Assembly: GCA_965218045.1 (NCBI GenBank)
Contig: CBDCJX010000007.1
Coordinates: 124,001 to 188,000 of the forward strand
From: CAVRCA01 sp965218045
GTDB lineage: Bacteria > Pseudomonadota > Alphaproteobacteria > Acetobacterales > Acetobacteraceae
Direction: 5' to 3'
DNA: 64,000 nt
In this document: piece after piece, positions 18,233 through 26,714 of the stretch
Position numbering within the stretch: position 1 is the first letter of the stretch
How the letters are laid out: every line of letters starts with the position of its first letter
Made by a program: the position numbers and the translations under genes
Notes under the pieces: model-generated
The model's database searches: none
What the model saw: only the letters and a program-made list of their open reading frames with translations
What the model was told of the DNA's origin: nothing

Positions 18233-19192
18233 CTACCGCGCCACCCCAAGCGCCCAGGCGAGCACGCCTTTCTGCGCGTGCAGGCGGTTCTCCGCTTCGT
18301 CGAGCACCACCGATTGCGGGCCGTCGAGCACCTCGGCGGCGACCTCCTCGCCGCGATGCGCCGGCAGGCAGTGCATGAAGATCGCATCCGGCGCCGCCTT
18401 CGCCATCAGCGCGGCGGACACCTGATAAGGCGCCAGCATGTTATGGCGGTTCTCGTTCGGATCGTCGGCCATGCTGACCCAGGTGTCGGTCACCACGCAG
18501 CGCGCGCCAGCAACAGCCGCTGCGGGATCGTTAACGATCTCGACCGTTGCACCCTGTGCCGCCGCCCAGGCCAGCACGTCGTCCGGCGGACGCAGTGCGT
18601 CGGGAACCGCCAGGCGCAGCGTGAACTCGAAGCGCGCGGCGGCCTCGATCCAGCTTCGGGCCACGTTGTTGCCATCGCCGACCCAGGTGACGATCTGCCC
18701 CGTGATCGGCCCGCGATGCTCCTCGAAGGTCAGCACGTCGGCCATGAGCTGGCACGGGTGCGATGCCTCGGTGAGGCCGTTGATCACCGGCACCGTCGCG
18801 TGCTCGGCCAGTTCGTGCAGCTTGGCGACCCGATCCGTTCGCAGCATGATCGCGTCGACGTAGCGGGACAGCACGCGCGCGGTGTCGCCGACCGTCTCGC
18901 CGCGCCCGAGCTGCATCTCCTTGGCCGAAAGCATCACCACATCGCCGCCGAGCTGGCGCATCGCCACCTCGAAGCTGACCCGCGTGCGCGTGCTCGGCTT
19001 CTCGAAGATCATCGCCAGGGTTTTCCCGCCGAGCGGGCGGGAGCTCACACCGTGTGCGCGCTTGAACCCGGCGGCGATGTCGAGCATCTGCCGCAGGGTC
19101 GCCGTCTCGAAGTCGCGCAGATCGAGGAAGTGCCGAGGCCCCGCTGGCTGGCTGTGCGCGGTCTGGTCCGACCGGCGCAGCGACGTGCTCAC
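18233..19192 (-). CDS. argF: ornithine carbamoyltransferase
   Basis: The enzyme makes citrulline from ornithine and carbamoyl phosphate in arginine synthesis. The 319-residue protein has the carbamoyl-phosphate motif STRTR (67-71), HPCQ in GLTEASHPCQLMAD, and the ornithine-side HCLP. The GTG start at 19192 overlaps the argD stop (GTGA), which fixes the start and implies translational coupling. The Acetobacteraceae-type order argD-argF is kept, but the position often held by hslO is occupied by an IS256 remnant. Confidence 0.95.
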   Translation of the reverse strand: MSTSLRRSDQTAHSQPAGPRHFLDLRDFETATLRQMLDIAAGFKRAHGVSSRPLGGKTLAMIFEKPSTRTRVSFEVAMRQLGGDVVMLSAKEMQLGRGETVGDTARVLSRYVDAIMLRTDRVAKLHELAEHATVPVINGLTEASHPCQLMADVLTFEEHRGPITGQIVTWVGDGNNVARSWIEAAARFEFTLRLAVPDALRPPDDVLAWAAAQGATVEIVNDPAAAVAGARCVVTDTWVSMADDPNENRHNMLAPYQVSAALMAKAAPDAIFMHCLPAHRGEEVAAEVLDGPQSVVLDEAENRLHAQKGVLAWALGVAR

Positions 19193-20385
19193 TTCGCCGC
19201 GGCCTTGGCCGCACTCGGCTGCGACCGGCGGGCCGCGCGTCGCAACATGTCGATCGCCTCGTCGCACTCGCCCTCGGTCAGCACGAGCGGCGGTGCCAGA
19301 CGCAGCACGTTCTCGCCCGCGGTGATCGGCAGCAGCCCCTCGGCGATACAAGCCGCCAATACTTCGCCGACCGGAATCGCACATTTTAGGCCGAGCAGCA
19401 GTCCCTGACCGCGCGCTTCGTCGAACACGGACGGGCCCTCCCGTACGATCGCGTCCAGTCCGGCGCGCAGTCGCTTGCCCTTGGCCACCACGGCATCGAG
19501 GAAGCCGGGTTCGAGCATCACATCGAGCACGGCATTGCCGGCGGCACAGGCCAGCGGGTTGCCGCCATACGTCGTCCCATGCGTGCCGGGGACGAGGTGC
19601 TTGGCGACAAACTCCTTGGCCAGCACGGCGCCGAGTGGAAACCCGCCGCCGATGCCTTTAGCGGCCGACATGACATCGGGCGTGATGCCGGCCCATTCAT
19701 GCGCAAACAGCTTGCCGGTGCGGCCCATGCCGGACTGCACCTCGTCCATGCCGAAGATCAGGCCAAACTCGTCGCAGGCGGCGCGCAGGCCGCGCAGGAA
19801 TTCGGGATCGGCCGGGCGTATGCCACCCTCGCCCTGCACTGGCTCGACCACGATGCCGGCCGTGGTCGGGCCGATCGCGTCACGCAGCGCGTTGAGGTTG
19901 TTGAAGGGAACGTGGTCGAACCCTTCGACGACGGGGCCGAAGCCTTCCAGGTAGTGCGCGTTGCCGGTGGCCGCCAAAGTCGCGAGCGTGCGGCCATGGA
20001 ACGCGCCCTCGAAGCAGATGATGCGTACCCGCTCGGGCTTGCCAGTCACTGCCATCGTGCGGCGGATCATCTTGATCATGCCCTCGTTCGCCTCGGCGCC
20101 CGAGTTACAGAAGAAGACACTTTCGGCGAAGGACTGCTCGACAAGCCGTTGCGCGAGCCGTTCGGCTTGCGGAATGCGATACAGGTTCGAGACGTGCATC
20201 ACCTTGGCAGCCTGCTCGGCGATCGCGGCCACCAGGTGCGGATTGTTGTGACCGATCGACGAGGTCGCGATACCGGCGCCGAAATCGAGGAATCGTCGCC
20301 CATCGACCGTCCACAGCCAAGCGCCCTCGCCCCGCTCGAAAGCGAGGTCGGCGCGGTTGTAGTTCGGCATCAGGGCAGGGATCAT
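19189..20385 (-). CDS. argD: acetylornithine aminotransferase
   Basis: This class III aminotransferase has 398 residues. It shows FLDFGAGIATSSIGHNNPHL near the N-terminus, FCNSGAEANE, MDEVQSGMGRTG with the PLP aspartate, and SAAKGIGGGFPLGA with the PLP lysine. It converts N-acetylglutamate semialdehyde to N-acetylornithine, and may also act in lysine synthesis. It is the first gene of the argD-argF pair. A second in-frame ATG at 20370 is possible. Confidence 0.95.
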   Translation of the reverse strand: MIPALMPNYNRADLAFERGEGAWLWTVDGRRFLDFGAGIATSSIGHNNPHLVAAIAEQAAKVMHVSNLYRIPQAERLAQRLVEQSFAESVFFCNSGAEANEGMIKMIRRTMAVTGKPERVRIICFEGAFHGRTLATLAATGNAHYLEGFGPVVEGFDHVPFNNLNALRDAIGPTTAGIVVEPVQGEGGIRPADPEFLRGLRAACDEFGLIFGMDEVQSGMGRTGKLFAHEWAGITPDVMSAAKGIGGGFPLGAVLAKEFVAKHLVPGTHGTTYGGNPLACAAGNAVLDVMLEPGFLDAVVAKGKRLRAGLDAIVREGPSVFDEARGQGLLLGLKCAIPVGEVLAACIAEGLLPITAGENVLRLAPPLVLTEGECDEAIDMLRRAARRSQPSAAKAAAK

Positions 20386-20517
20386 GGAAACTGGTGGTCC
20401 TTGAACTCCGCCGGATTACCGAACCGCGACCTGTCGCGGTCGGTTCCGACGGGCGTTCATGATTGGCCGCTCCGTTGGCCTTAGTCAAACATGCTGGTCG
20501 ACATCGGGTCGACCATC

Positions 20518-20546
20518 AAAAAGGGGCCGGACAAGTGCCCGGCCCC
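20518..20546 (-). terminator. Rho-independent terminator of the PRC-barrel gene
   Basis: Read on the minus strand, GGGGCCGG pairs with CCGGCCCC across an 8-base loop and is followed by TTTTT. It starts 26 bp after the PRC-barrel stop codon, as expected for an intrinsic terminator. Confidence 0.88.
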
Positions 20547-20571
20547 GCAATGATATTCCTGGATGTGCAGT

Positions 20572-21150
20572 TCAGCGATTGGTGCCAGTTCCCGTCGTTC
20601 CAGGCGTCGTGGTAGCTCCGGGCGTCGTGGTGGCTCCGGGCGTCGTGGTAGCTCCGGGCGTCGTCGTTCCGGCCCTGGGTGGAGCCCCCGGCACACCGGT
20701 CGCCGTGCCCACGGGGGCTCCGACCGGGGGAACAGCAGTGCTCGTCGCGCTCGTGGTCGAGGCGTTCGTCGTGCCGCTATGCTCCAGCTCGGTGTAGCTG
20801 AAGCTCTTCATGCCCTTCAGCTCGTCGCTGCTGGCATTCGGCATGACGACCTTGTTGTTCGCCTCGAACTTCAAGCGATCGTACGGCACCTCCACCAGTT
20901 TGCTGCCGATACCCAGGAAGCCGCCGACGGAAATCACCGCTTGCACCGGCTGCTTGTTGTCGTGCGACAGCAGAATGTCGTCGAGCGTGCCGACCGACTG
21001 GTTCTGCTCATTGTATATGGTCGAGCCCACCAGCTTGCTCGACCGCACCTCGTCCTTGCTCGTCTCGTCGGGTGAGGCTGCGAATACCGGGATGGCGATC
21101 ACTGCCGCCAGAGCGGCAGTCGCGCCAAACTGAATCAACTTATTCTTCAT
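20572..21150 (-). CDS. exported PRC-barrel protein with a TTTPGA-repeat tail
   Basis: The start at 21150 has GGAGG 9 bases upstream. The 192-residue protein has a signal peptide (MKNKLIQFGATAALAAVIAIPVFAAS). A PRC-barrel domain follows at about 35-110 (KLVGSTIYNEQNQSVGTLDD, then VISVGGFLGIGSKLVEVPYD). The tail is rich in Thr, Pro, Gly and Ala, with four hexapeptide repeats of the TTTPGA type. PRC-barrel proteins with signal peptides are common in Acetobacteraceae; their function is poorly defined. It is monocistronic with its own terminator. Confidence 0.88.
   Translation of the reverse strand: MKNKLIQFGATAALAAVIAIPVFAASPDETSKDEVRSSKLVGSTIYNEQNQSVGTLDDILLSHDNKQPVQAVISVGGFLGIGSKLVEVPYDRLKFEANNKVVMPNASSDELKGMKSFSYTELEHSGTTNASTTSATSTAVPPVGAPVGTATGVPGAPPRAGTTTPGATTTPGATTTPGATTTPGTTGTGTNR
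20600..20671. repeat. four tandem 18-bp repeats in the PRC-barrel gene
   Basis: Units start at 20600, 20618, 20636 and 20654, each close to CCGGGCGTCGTGGTAGCT. They encode the TTTPGA tail repeats. The 18-bp unit keeps frame, so copy number can change by slippage without breaking the gene. Confidence 0.95.
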
Positions 21151-21255
21151 CAATCGTCCTCCGTTCGAAGACGGCGCTGTGAGCGACGCCTTCGAGGAGA
21201 ACGCCAACAAAGAATGGTCGTTCCGTGCAAGCGTCGGGCTCTTGCCTCGCGGAGC

Positions 21256-21648
21256 CTAGGGCGAGAGCATCAAGTCGAATGTCCAGCCGTCGCCATGCAG
21301 GCCCGGCTCGCTGCGGGTCATGCAGGCGGGGATTGCCTCGAGCGTCGCCCACACCGAAGGAAAGTCGCCTAGCTTGATGCCGCTTGCGCGGTGCCAAAGG
21401 CCGAATTGACGTCCGGGTGGTGGCGTGCCTCGAACCACCCAAAGCTCCCCGCTGTGGTAGGCGAGCAGCCGGTCCGTCTGCCGCTCGCTCGGCGCCGCCT
21501 CGAAGGTGATCTGGGCGTAGCCGGCGCGACACATCGCCCGCTCCCAGGCGAACGCCTCCGCCCGGTCTTGCGCCGTGAGGCGACGCGACGTCCAGAGTTC
21601 GAGGGGGAAGGGGATGATGTTGCCTTTACTGGCGGGCGCGCCGGTCAT
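21256..21648 (-). CDS. hypothetical protein, 130 residues
   Basis: I do not recognise this family. From the ATG at 21648 (a TTG at 21657 is possible) the protein is soluble, with no signal peptide or membrane segment. It contains NIIPFPLELWTSRRLT near the start, a short acid/base-rich helix (AEAFAWERAMCRAG), and Trp-rich strands such as GELWVVRG and RQFGLWHRASG. Codon use looks like that of its neighbours. It lies between the PRC-barrel gene and divergent hldE. Confidence 0.7.
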   Translation of the reverse strand: MTGAPASKGNIIPFPLELWTSRRLTAQDRAEAFAWERAMCRAGYAQITFEAAPSERQTDRLLAYHSGELWVVRGTPPPGRQFGLWHRASGIKLGDFPSVWATLEAIPACMTRSEPGLHGDGWTFDLMLSP

Positions 21649-21875
21649 GGACGACAATCTCGCAATAGAAATGACATATCACAATCGCGTGAAGAACTTA
21701 CTTAGGCCAGTCGCACCGCTGCTGCAAGCAATTTTGCTGCCCATACGAACTGGTTAATCAGTGGTAACCAACAGACGCTTCGATTGAAAACGTCGGGCGC
21801 ATTACATTGTCTAGGTTGTGGCACGGACTGCATGTGACGCTTGCAACGTCGCGGGCGAGCGGTTACGGCAGCTTC

Positions 21876-23366
21876 ATGACAGTAGTCCCGATCGGCGGCG
21901 ACGCTTCGCCCGCGCAGGATCCGTCGGACCTTGTGGCGGCCGTCCATCGGCTGTCCAAGACGAGCGTCCTGGTGATCGGCGACGTGATGCTCGACCGCTA
22001 CGCCTATGGCGAGGTCGAGCGGATCAGCCCGGAAGCGCCGGTGCCGATCCTGAAGGTCGCGCGCGAGACGGCGATGCCCGGCGGGGCGGGCAACGTGGTG
22101 CGCAACCTCACCGCGGTCAGCGCCGCCGTGGCCTTCATCGCGATCGTCGGTGATGACCAGGCGGGGTCCGACCTCACGGGGCTGGTCGGCGGGCAGCCGG
22201 GCGTGGAGCCCTGGCTGCTGGTGCAGAGCGGACGCGCCACCACGGTCAAGACCCGCTACATCGCTTCCGGCCAGCAGTTGATGCGGGCGGACCAGGAGGA
22301 TATCCGTCCGATCCAGCCGAAGCTCGCCGAGCGGCTGCTGCGGATCGCGCGTGACGGCATTGCTGCCACCAGCATCACGGTGCTGTCGGATTACGGCAAA
22401 GGGCTGCTGTCGGGGAATGTTGCCGCGCAATTGATCGAGGCGGCGCACCAGACCGGCCGCCAGGTCATCGTCGATCCCAAGGGCCTCGACTACTCGCGCT
22501 ACGCCGGCGCCGACATTATCACGCCGAACCGGCGCGAGCTGTCCGAGGCCACCGGCATGCCGATCGGGACCGAGGCCGAGATCGTCGCGGCCGCGCGGGT
22601 GCTGCAATCGGCGCACGGGTTCGGCGCGGTGCTGGTGACGCGCTCCGAGGACGGGATGACCCTGCTCGACGAGCACGGCGCGCACCATTTTCCGGCCGAA
22701 GCCAAGGAAGTGTTCGACGTATCGGGTGCTGGCGACACGGTGGTGGCGACCCTTGCGGCCGGGCTCGCCGGCGGGCTGGCGCTGCCGGTGGCGGTGCGGC
22801 TGGCCAACGTCGCCGCCGGCGTGGTGGTCGGCAAGATCGGCACGGCAATCGCGCGCGAGACGGAGCTGCTCGCGGCGATCAGCCCGCAAGGCGGCGCGTT
22901 GCGCAAGGTGATGACCCGCGAGGAAGCGGCCGAGCAGGTCGAGCGCTGGCGGCGCAAGAACTATCGCACCGGCTTTACCAATGGCTGCTTCGACCTGCTG
23001 CATCCCGGCCACGTCCATCTTCTCGAGCAGGCCCGCGCCGCCTGCGATCGGCTGGTGGTCGGGCTCAACAGCGACGCCAGCGTGCGCCGGCTCAAGGGAC
23101 CGACCCGCCCGGTGCAGCCCGAGGCCGCGCGCGCGGCGGTGCTCGCCAGCCTGGCCTCGGTGGACCTCGTGGTGGTGTTCGACGAGGAGACGCCGATCGA
23201 GCTGATCGAGGCGATCCGGCCGGAGCTGCTGGTCAAGGGTGCTGACTACTCGGTGGAGACCGTCGTCGGCGCCGACCTCGTGCAGGGCTGGGGCGGGCGG
23301 GTGATGCTCGCCGAGCTGCTGCCGGGCCATTCCACCACCGCGACCGTCGCGCGACTGCGCGGCTGA
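21876..23366 (+). CDS. hldE: bifunctional heptose-7-phosphate kinase / heptose-1-phosphate adenylyltransferase
   Basis: The 496-residue fusion makes ADP-heptose for the LPS inner core. The N-terminal PfkB kinase domain has VLVIGDVMLDRYAYGEVERI, PGGAGNVVRNL and the catalytic GAGDTVVATLAAGLAGG. The C-terminal nucleotidyltransferase has FTNGCFDLLHPGHVHLLEQA with the HxGH motif. The start is placed at the ATG at 21876; an upstream in-frame start at 21807 would add residues without homology. Its presence shows that the organism has heptose-containing LPS. Confidence 0.95.
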   Translation: MTVVPIGGDASPAQDPSDLVAAVHRLSKTSVLVIGDVMLDRYAYGEVERISPEAPVPILKVARETAMPGGAGNVVRNLTAVSAAVAFIAIVGDDQAGSDLTGLVGGQPGVEPWLLVQSGRATTVKTRYIASGQQLMRADQEDIRPIQPKLAERLLRIARDGIAATSITVLSDYGKGLLSGNVAAQLIEAAHQTGRQVIVDPKGLDYSRYAGADIITPNRRELSEATGMPIGTEAEIVAAARVLQSAHGFGAVLVTRSEDGMTLLDEHGAHHFPAEAKEVFDVSGAGDTVVATLAAGLAGGLALPVAVRLANVAAGVVVGKIGTAIARETELLAAISPQGGALRKVMTREEAAEQVERWRRKNYRTGFTNGCFDLLHPGHVHLLEQARAACDRLVVGLNSDASVRRLKGPTRPVQPEAARAAVLASLASVDLVVVFDEETPIELIEAIRPELLVKGADYSVETVVGADLVQGWGGRVMLAELLPGHSTTATVARLRG

Positions 23367-23376
23367 TCCGTCTCGG

Positions 23377-23853
23377 CTACTCCACCTTGAGTGCTGCGCG
23401 GCGGGCGGCGAAGCCCAGCGGGTCCTCCATCGCGGCGAGCCGTTCGGCGGCCAAGGTGGCGAAGCGCTGCAGCAGCGCGCGCCGCCGCGCGGGGGCAAGC
23501 GGATGCGTCGGTGCTTCGCGAAGGATCAGCGCGTCGGCGGCATCGGCGACGATCAGCCCGGCGGATACCGGCAGCAATTCCTGGGGGAAGCCGGCGTCCA
23601 CGGCGAAATACAGCGCGTCGCAGTAATCGCGATAGGCCGGCCATTTGTGATCGGTGAGGAAGTCGCGCGGTCCGGATTTCACCTCGATGCAGGCGAAGCT
23701 GCCATCGGCGCGCAGGGCGAGGATATCCGCTCGTCTGCCGTTCGGCAGCGGCACCTCGTGCAGCGCCGCCCAGGTCATCGCGCCGCACAGCCGCGCCGCG
23801 CTACGGCGCACCACGAGGGCGATTTCGGGAAAGCTGATCGGGGAGAGCGGCAC
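23377..23853 (-). CDS. mmcB: MmcB family DNA repair-associated protein
   Basis: The 158-residue protein has the MmcB/DUF2131 nuclease-like core. RRADILALRADGSFACIEVKSG contains the D...ExK of PD-(D/E)XK folds, and DFLTDHKWPAYRDYCDALYFAV follows. In Caulobacter MmcB belongs to the DNA-damage response; catalytic activity here is inferred. The start is a GTG (23853) or the TTG just before it. It follows the phhB stop directly, so it is translated by reinitiation. Confidence 0.85.
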   Translation of the reverse strand: MPLSPISFPEIALVVRRSAARLCGAMTWAALHEVPLPNGRRADILALRADGSFACIEVKSGPRDFLTDHKWPAYRDYCDALYFAVDAGFPQELLPVSAGLIVADAADALILREAPTHPLAPARRRALLQRFATLAAERLAAMEDPLGFAARRAALKVE

Positions 23854-23856
23854 CAA

Positions 23857-24150
23857 CTATTCGGGCGCCAGCTTGTCGATTGCCTGGGCCAGTGCGACAT
23901 CCTTGCCGCTAAGCCCGCCGGCGTCATGCGTCGTCAGCATGATTTCGACGCGGTTCCACACGTTCGACCATTCGGGATGATGATCATGCTTCTCGGCCAG
24001 CAGCGCCACGCGGCACATGAACCCCCATGCCGCGCTGAAATCCTTGAAGCGCAGGCTCCGGCTGATCGCGTCACGGCCGCTGACGACGTTCCAGCGCGGC
24101 AATGTCGCGCCGAGCTGGCTCCGCTCGGCGTCCGTCAGTTGCTTGACCAT
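23857..24150 (-). CDS. phhB: 4a-hydroxytetrahydrobiopterin dehydratase
   Basis: This 97-residue pterin-4a-carbinolamine dehydratase has the conserved segment EKHDHHPEWSNVWNRVEIML with the catalytic histidines. KDFSAAWGFMCRVALLAE is the helix before it. It recycles the pterin cofactor of aromatic amino-acid hydroxylases. None of those is in the window, so the pterin-dependent partner must lie elsewhere. It is paired with mmcB downstream. Confidence 0.92.
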   Translation of the reverse strand: MVKQLTDAERSQLGATLPRWNVVSGRDAISRSLRFKDFSAAWGFMCRVALLAEKHDHHPEWSNVWNRVEIMLTTHDAGGLSGKDVALAQAIDKLAPE

Positions 24151-24212
24151 GCGAGTGCTCCTGCCTGTGCGGCCGTGGCGCCGTGCCGGCCGGACCGAGC
24201 GACGACCGCCGC

Positions 24213-24623
24213 ATGAACGATGGCGACGCGCGCCTTGGGCTGCCGCCGAGCGCCGAAGATATCGCCGCCCTGGCCGAGCGCGCCTTTGCCGCGATCCCGC
24301 CGCGTCTGTCCAGCCATGCCGGCGATGTCGGTGTCGTGGTCGAGGACATGGCGGACGACGAAACCTTGCGTGAGCTTGGCATCGGTTCGCCCTGGGGCTT
24401 GACGGGGCTGTATTCGGGCACGCCGCTGACCCAGCGCAGCGTCAGCGACATCGCCCGTTCGCCCAATCTGATTTTCCTCTATCGCCAGCCGATCCTGCTC
24501 GAATGGGTGGAGACCAACGAGGATCTGTATCGGCTGGTCCGCGCCGTGCTGGTCCACGAGATCGCTCATCATTTCGGTTTCAGCGATGATGACATCGAGG
24601 CGATCGAGGCGGAGATGGATTGA
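24213..24623 (+). CDS. minimal zincin metallopeptidase family protein
   Basis: The 136-residue protein has HEIAH at 115-119 within LVHEIAHHFGFSDDDIEA. This is the active-site form of the small MMP/DUF1025 zincins common next to alphaproteobacterial housekeeping genes. PWGLTGLYSGTPL is the typical preceding segment. It overlaps the convergent uracil-DNA glycosylase gene by 55 bp at the 3' end. Proteolysis has not been shown for this family as far as I know, so activity is inferred. Confidence 0.85.
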   Translation: MNDGDARLGLPPSAEDIAALAERAFAAIPPRLSSHAGDVGVVVEDMADDETLRELGIGSPWGLTGLYSGTPLTQRSVSDIARSPNLIFLYRQPILLEWVETNEDLYRLVRAVLVHEIAHHFGFSDDDIEAIEAEMD

Positions 24624-25204
24624 TTCTCCTCAGCCAGCGTCTCGCTCACCATCCGCCGCAAAACCGGCAGCAGCTCGGCGCCGAACCACGGATTCCGCAT
24701 CTCCCATCCGATGGTGCGCCAGGACGGATGCGGCAGCGGCAGATAGCGCGGCAGGTAGCCGGCGAAATCGCGCACCCGCGTGCTCACCGTTCCCGGCCCG
24801 ATCACGTAGGCTTGCGCATACCCGCCGATCAGCAGGGTCAGTCGTAGCCCCGGCATCAGCGGCAGCAGGCGCGGGTGCCAGCGCTCGGCGCAGTGGGCTC
24901 GCGGCGGGGCGTCGCCACCCCGTGGCAGGCGGCCGGGGTAGCACAGCCCCATCGGCAGGATCGCCACGCGCGCGGTGTCATAGAACGTCTCCCGGTTGAT
25001 GCCGAGCCAGTTGCGCAGGCGGTCGCCGGAGGCGTCGTTGAACGGCACGCCGGTCTCGTGTGCTCGGGTCCCCGGCGCTTGGCTGGCGATCAACAGCCGC
25101 GCGGTGGATGAAACCCGAAACATCGGGCGAGGGCCGAGCGGCAGGTCGGCGCAGGCGGTGCAACGCCGTGCCGCCTCGGCGGCCCGCTCGAGCGTTTCAG
25201 TCAC
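24569..25204 (-). CDS. uracil-DNA glycosylase family protein
   Basis: The 211-residue protein has the UDG-superfamily fold with CTACADLPLGPRPMFR, then LLIASQAPGTRAHETGVPFNDASGD. HPSWRT is near the C-terminus. The first cysteine pair resembles the iron-sulfur site of family 4/5 enzymes, but the second pair is not evident. It is therefore closer to the short family called UDG-like (YqfB/Uracil-DNA glycosylase superfamily). The GTG start overlaps the stop of the upstream esterase. The last 55 bp overlap the convergent zincin gene. Confidence 0.82.
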   Translation of the reverse strand: MTETLERAAEAARRCTACADLPLGPRPMFRVSSTARLLIASQAPGTRAHETGVPFNDASGDRLRNWLGINRETFYDTARVAILPMGLCYPGRLPRGGDAPPRAHCAERWHPRLLPLMPGLRLTLLIGGYAQAYVIGPGTVSTRVRDFAGYLPRYLPLPHPSWRTIGWEMRNPWFGAELLPVLRRMVSETLAEENQSISASIASMSSSLKPK

Positions 25205-26154
25205 GCGCGGGCGAACGCGTCGTGCAGCCAGGAAGCGGCCTCGTCATTCGCCGCCGTCGCACGATCAACCCGCCCGACCCATTGAAAGAACCCGTGGTTC
25301 ATGCCGTGCCAGCGCTTGAACGTGACCAGCACTCCGGCGTCGCGCAGCCGATCGGCGTAGCGCTCGCCCTCATCGCGCAGCACGTCGTATTCGGCGGTGT
25401 AGACCAGCGCCGGCGGCAGCTCGCGCAAGCTCTCGGCTCGCAGCGGCGAGACGTGCGGATTTGTGGCCTGTGCCCGCTCGGCGAGGTAGTGGTCGAAATA
25501 CCACGCCATCCCCTGTGCCGTGAGGCCGTAGCCCTCGGCGTTCTCGCCATACGACGGCGTGCCGGGCTGGTAGTGATCGGTCACCGGATAGATCAGCAGT
25601 TGCGCGCACAGATGTGGGCCGCCCTCGTCGCGCACGCGGATCGCGGTAACCGCCGCCATGTTGCCGCCGGCGCTGTCGCCGCCGATGGCGATACGGCGCG
25701 GGTCGACGTTGAGATCGCGCGCCTGACTCGCGGCCCAGCGCGTGGCGTGCAGGCAGTCATCGACGCCGGAAGGGAACTTGTGCTCGGGAGCGAGCCGATA
25801 GTCGACCGAGACGACCACGCAGCCGGCGCCGGCGCAGAGATTGCGGCACATGATGTCGTGCGTGTCGAGACTGCACACCACGAAGCCGCTGCCGTGGAAG
25901 AACACGAGCAGCGGGAACGGCCCCACGCCGTTTGCGCCGGGGACACCGTGCGGCGTGTAGATGCGCAGGCGCAGCGGATCACCGCTGGGGCCGTCGATGG
26001 TCCGCTCGGCGACCGAGGCCACTGGCGGCACCCGCAGCCCCTCGCGCGGGCGCTGCTCCATGCGTAGCCGGGCGTCGGCCACGCTGAGCGTGTGCGCCGG
26101 CGGCAGGCCGGCCATGGCGTCCAGCAGCACCTGGATTTGCGGATCGACGGGCAT
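25201..26154 (-). CDS. alpha/beta hydrolase of the hormone-sensitive lipase (HSL) family
   Basis: The 317-residue esterase has FFHGSGFVVCSLDTHD, in which the HGG(G) oxyanion motif is changed to HGSG. The nucleophile serine lies in GGDSAGGNMAA and the catalytic Asp in YTAEYDVLRDEGE. The His lies in GMNHGFFQW. These are the marks of HSL-family esterases such as Est2. It is translationally coupled (GTGA) to the downstream UDG-like gene. The substrate is unknown. Confidence 0.9.
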   Translation of the reverse strand: MPVDPQIQVLLDAMAGLPPAHTLSVADARLRMEQRPREGLRVPPVASVAERTIDGPSGDPLRLRIYTPHGVPGANGVGPFPLLVFFHGSGFVVCSLDTHDIMCRNLCAGAGCVVVSVDYRLAPEHKFPSGVDDCLHATRWAASQARDLNVDPRRIAIGGDSAGGNMAAVTAIRVRDEGGPHLCAQLLIYPVTDHYQPGTPSYGENAEGYGLTAQGMAWYFDHYLAERAQATNPHVSPLRAESLRELPPALVYTAEYDVLRDEGERYADRLRDAGVLVTFKRWHGMNHGFFQWVGRVDRATAANDEAASWLHDAFARA

Positions 26155-26180
26155 CTGGTTTCCTCTTTCTCGCGGCCTCC

Positions 26181-26714
26181 TCAGGCCAGCTCGTATTCGA
26201 CTTCCGGCGTGTAGACCGCCTGCTCCTTGCCCAGCCGGGAGCTGAACAGCGTGAAATGCTCGACCGCGACGGGCTCGGCACGAAACAGGTTATGCGCCTG
26301 CACGAAGCCGGCAAGCCTCGCCTCCGCCACCGCGTCGAGCCGGGCGAGGGTCACGTGCGGCGCGAAGCGGCGTCGCTCCGGCTCCAGCCCGGCCCGCTGC
26401 AAGGCGGTCTCGATCTTGTTCTGCAGGTGGTCGAGTTCGGCGGTGCGCTCCACCCCGGCCCACAGCGAGACCGCGCGGCCACCCTTGGCGAAGGTGCCGA
26501 TGCCGGCGAGGGTGAGAGGAAAGCCGCGTGCCCGCAGCGCGAACAACGCGGCGTCGATCTCTTCGGCGCGATACTTCTGGGTCTCGCCGATGAAGCGCAG
26601 GGTGAGGTGGTAGTTCTCCGTCGGCACCCAGCGGGCGCCCGGGATGCCGCCGGCCAGCATCGCCAACCGCTGCTTCAGCGACCAGGGCAGGTCGAGCGCC
26701 ACGAACAGCCTCAT
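26181..26714 (-). CDS. thpR: RNA 2',3'-cyclic phosphodiesterase (2H family)
   Basis: The 177-residue protein has the two 2H-phosphoesterase motifs, HLTLRFIGE (about 41-49) and HVTLARL (about 123-129). MRLFVALDLP at the N-terminus is the ThpR/LigT signature. It opens 2',3'-cyclic phosphate ends of RNA. Its ATG overlaps the stop of the arylesterase gene, so they form a two-gene operon. Confidence 0.92.
   Translation of the reverse strand: MRLFVALDLPWSLKQRLAMLAGGIPGARWVPTENYHLTLRFIGETQKYRAEEIDAALFALRARGFPLTLAGIGTFAKGGRAVSLWAGVERTAELDHLQNKIETALQRAGLEPERRRFAPHVTLARLDAVAEARLAGFVQAHNLFRAEPVAVEHFTLFSSRLGKEQAVYTPEVEYELA

Noticed and set aside
20600..20671. Tandem repeats as a CRISPR array
   Set aside because: Units are 18 bp with no spacers and code in frame for the PRC-barrel tail; no cas genes are present.
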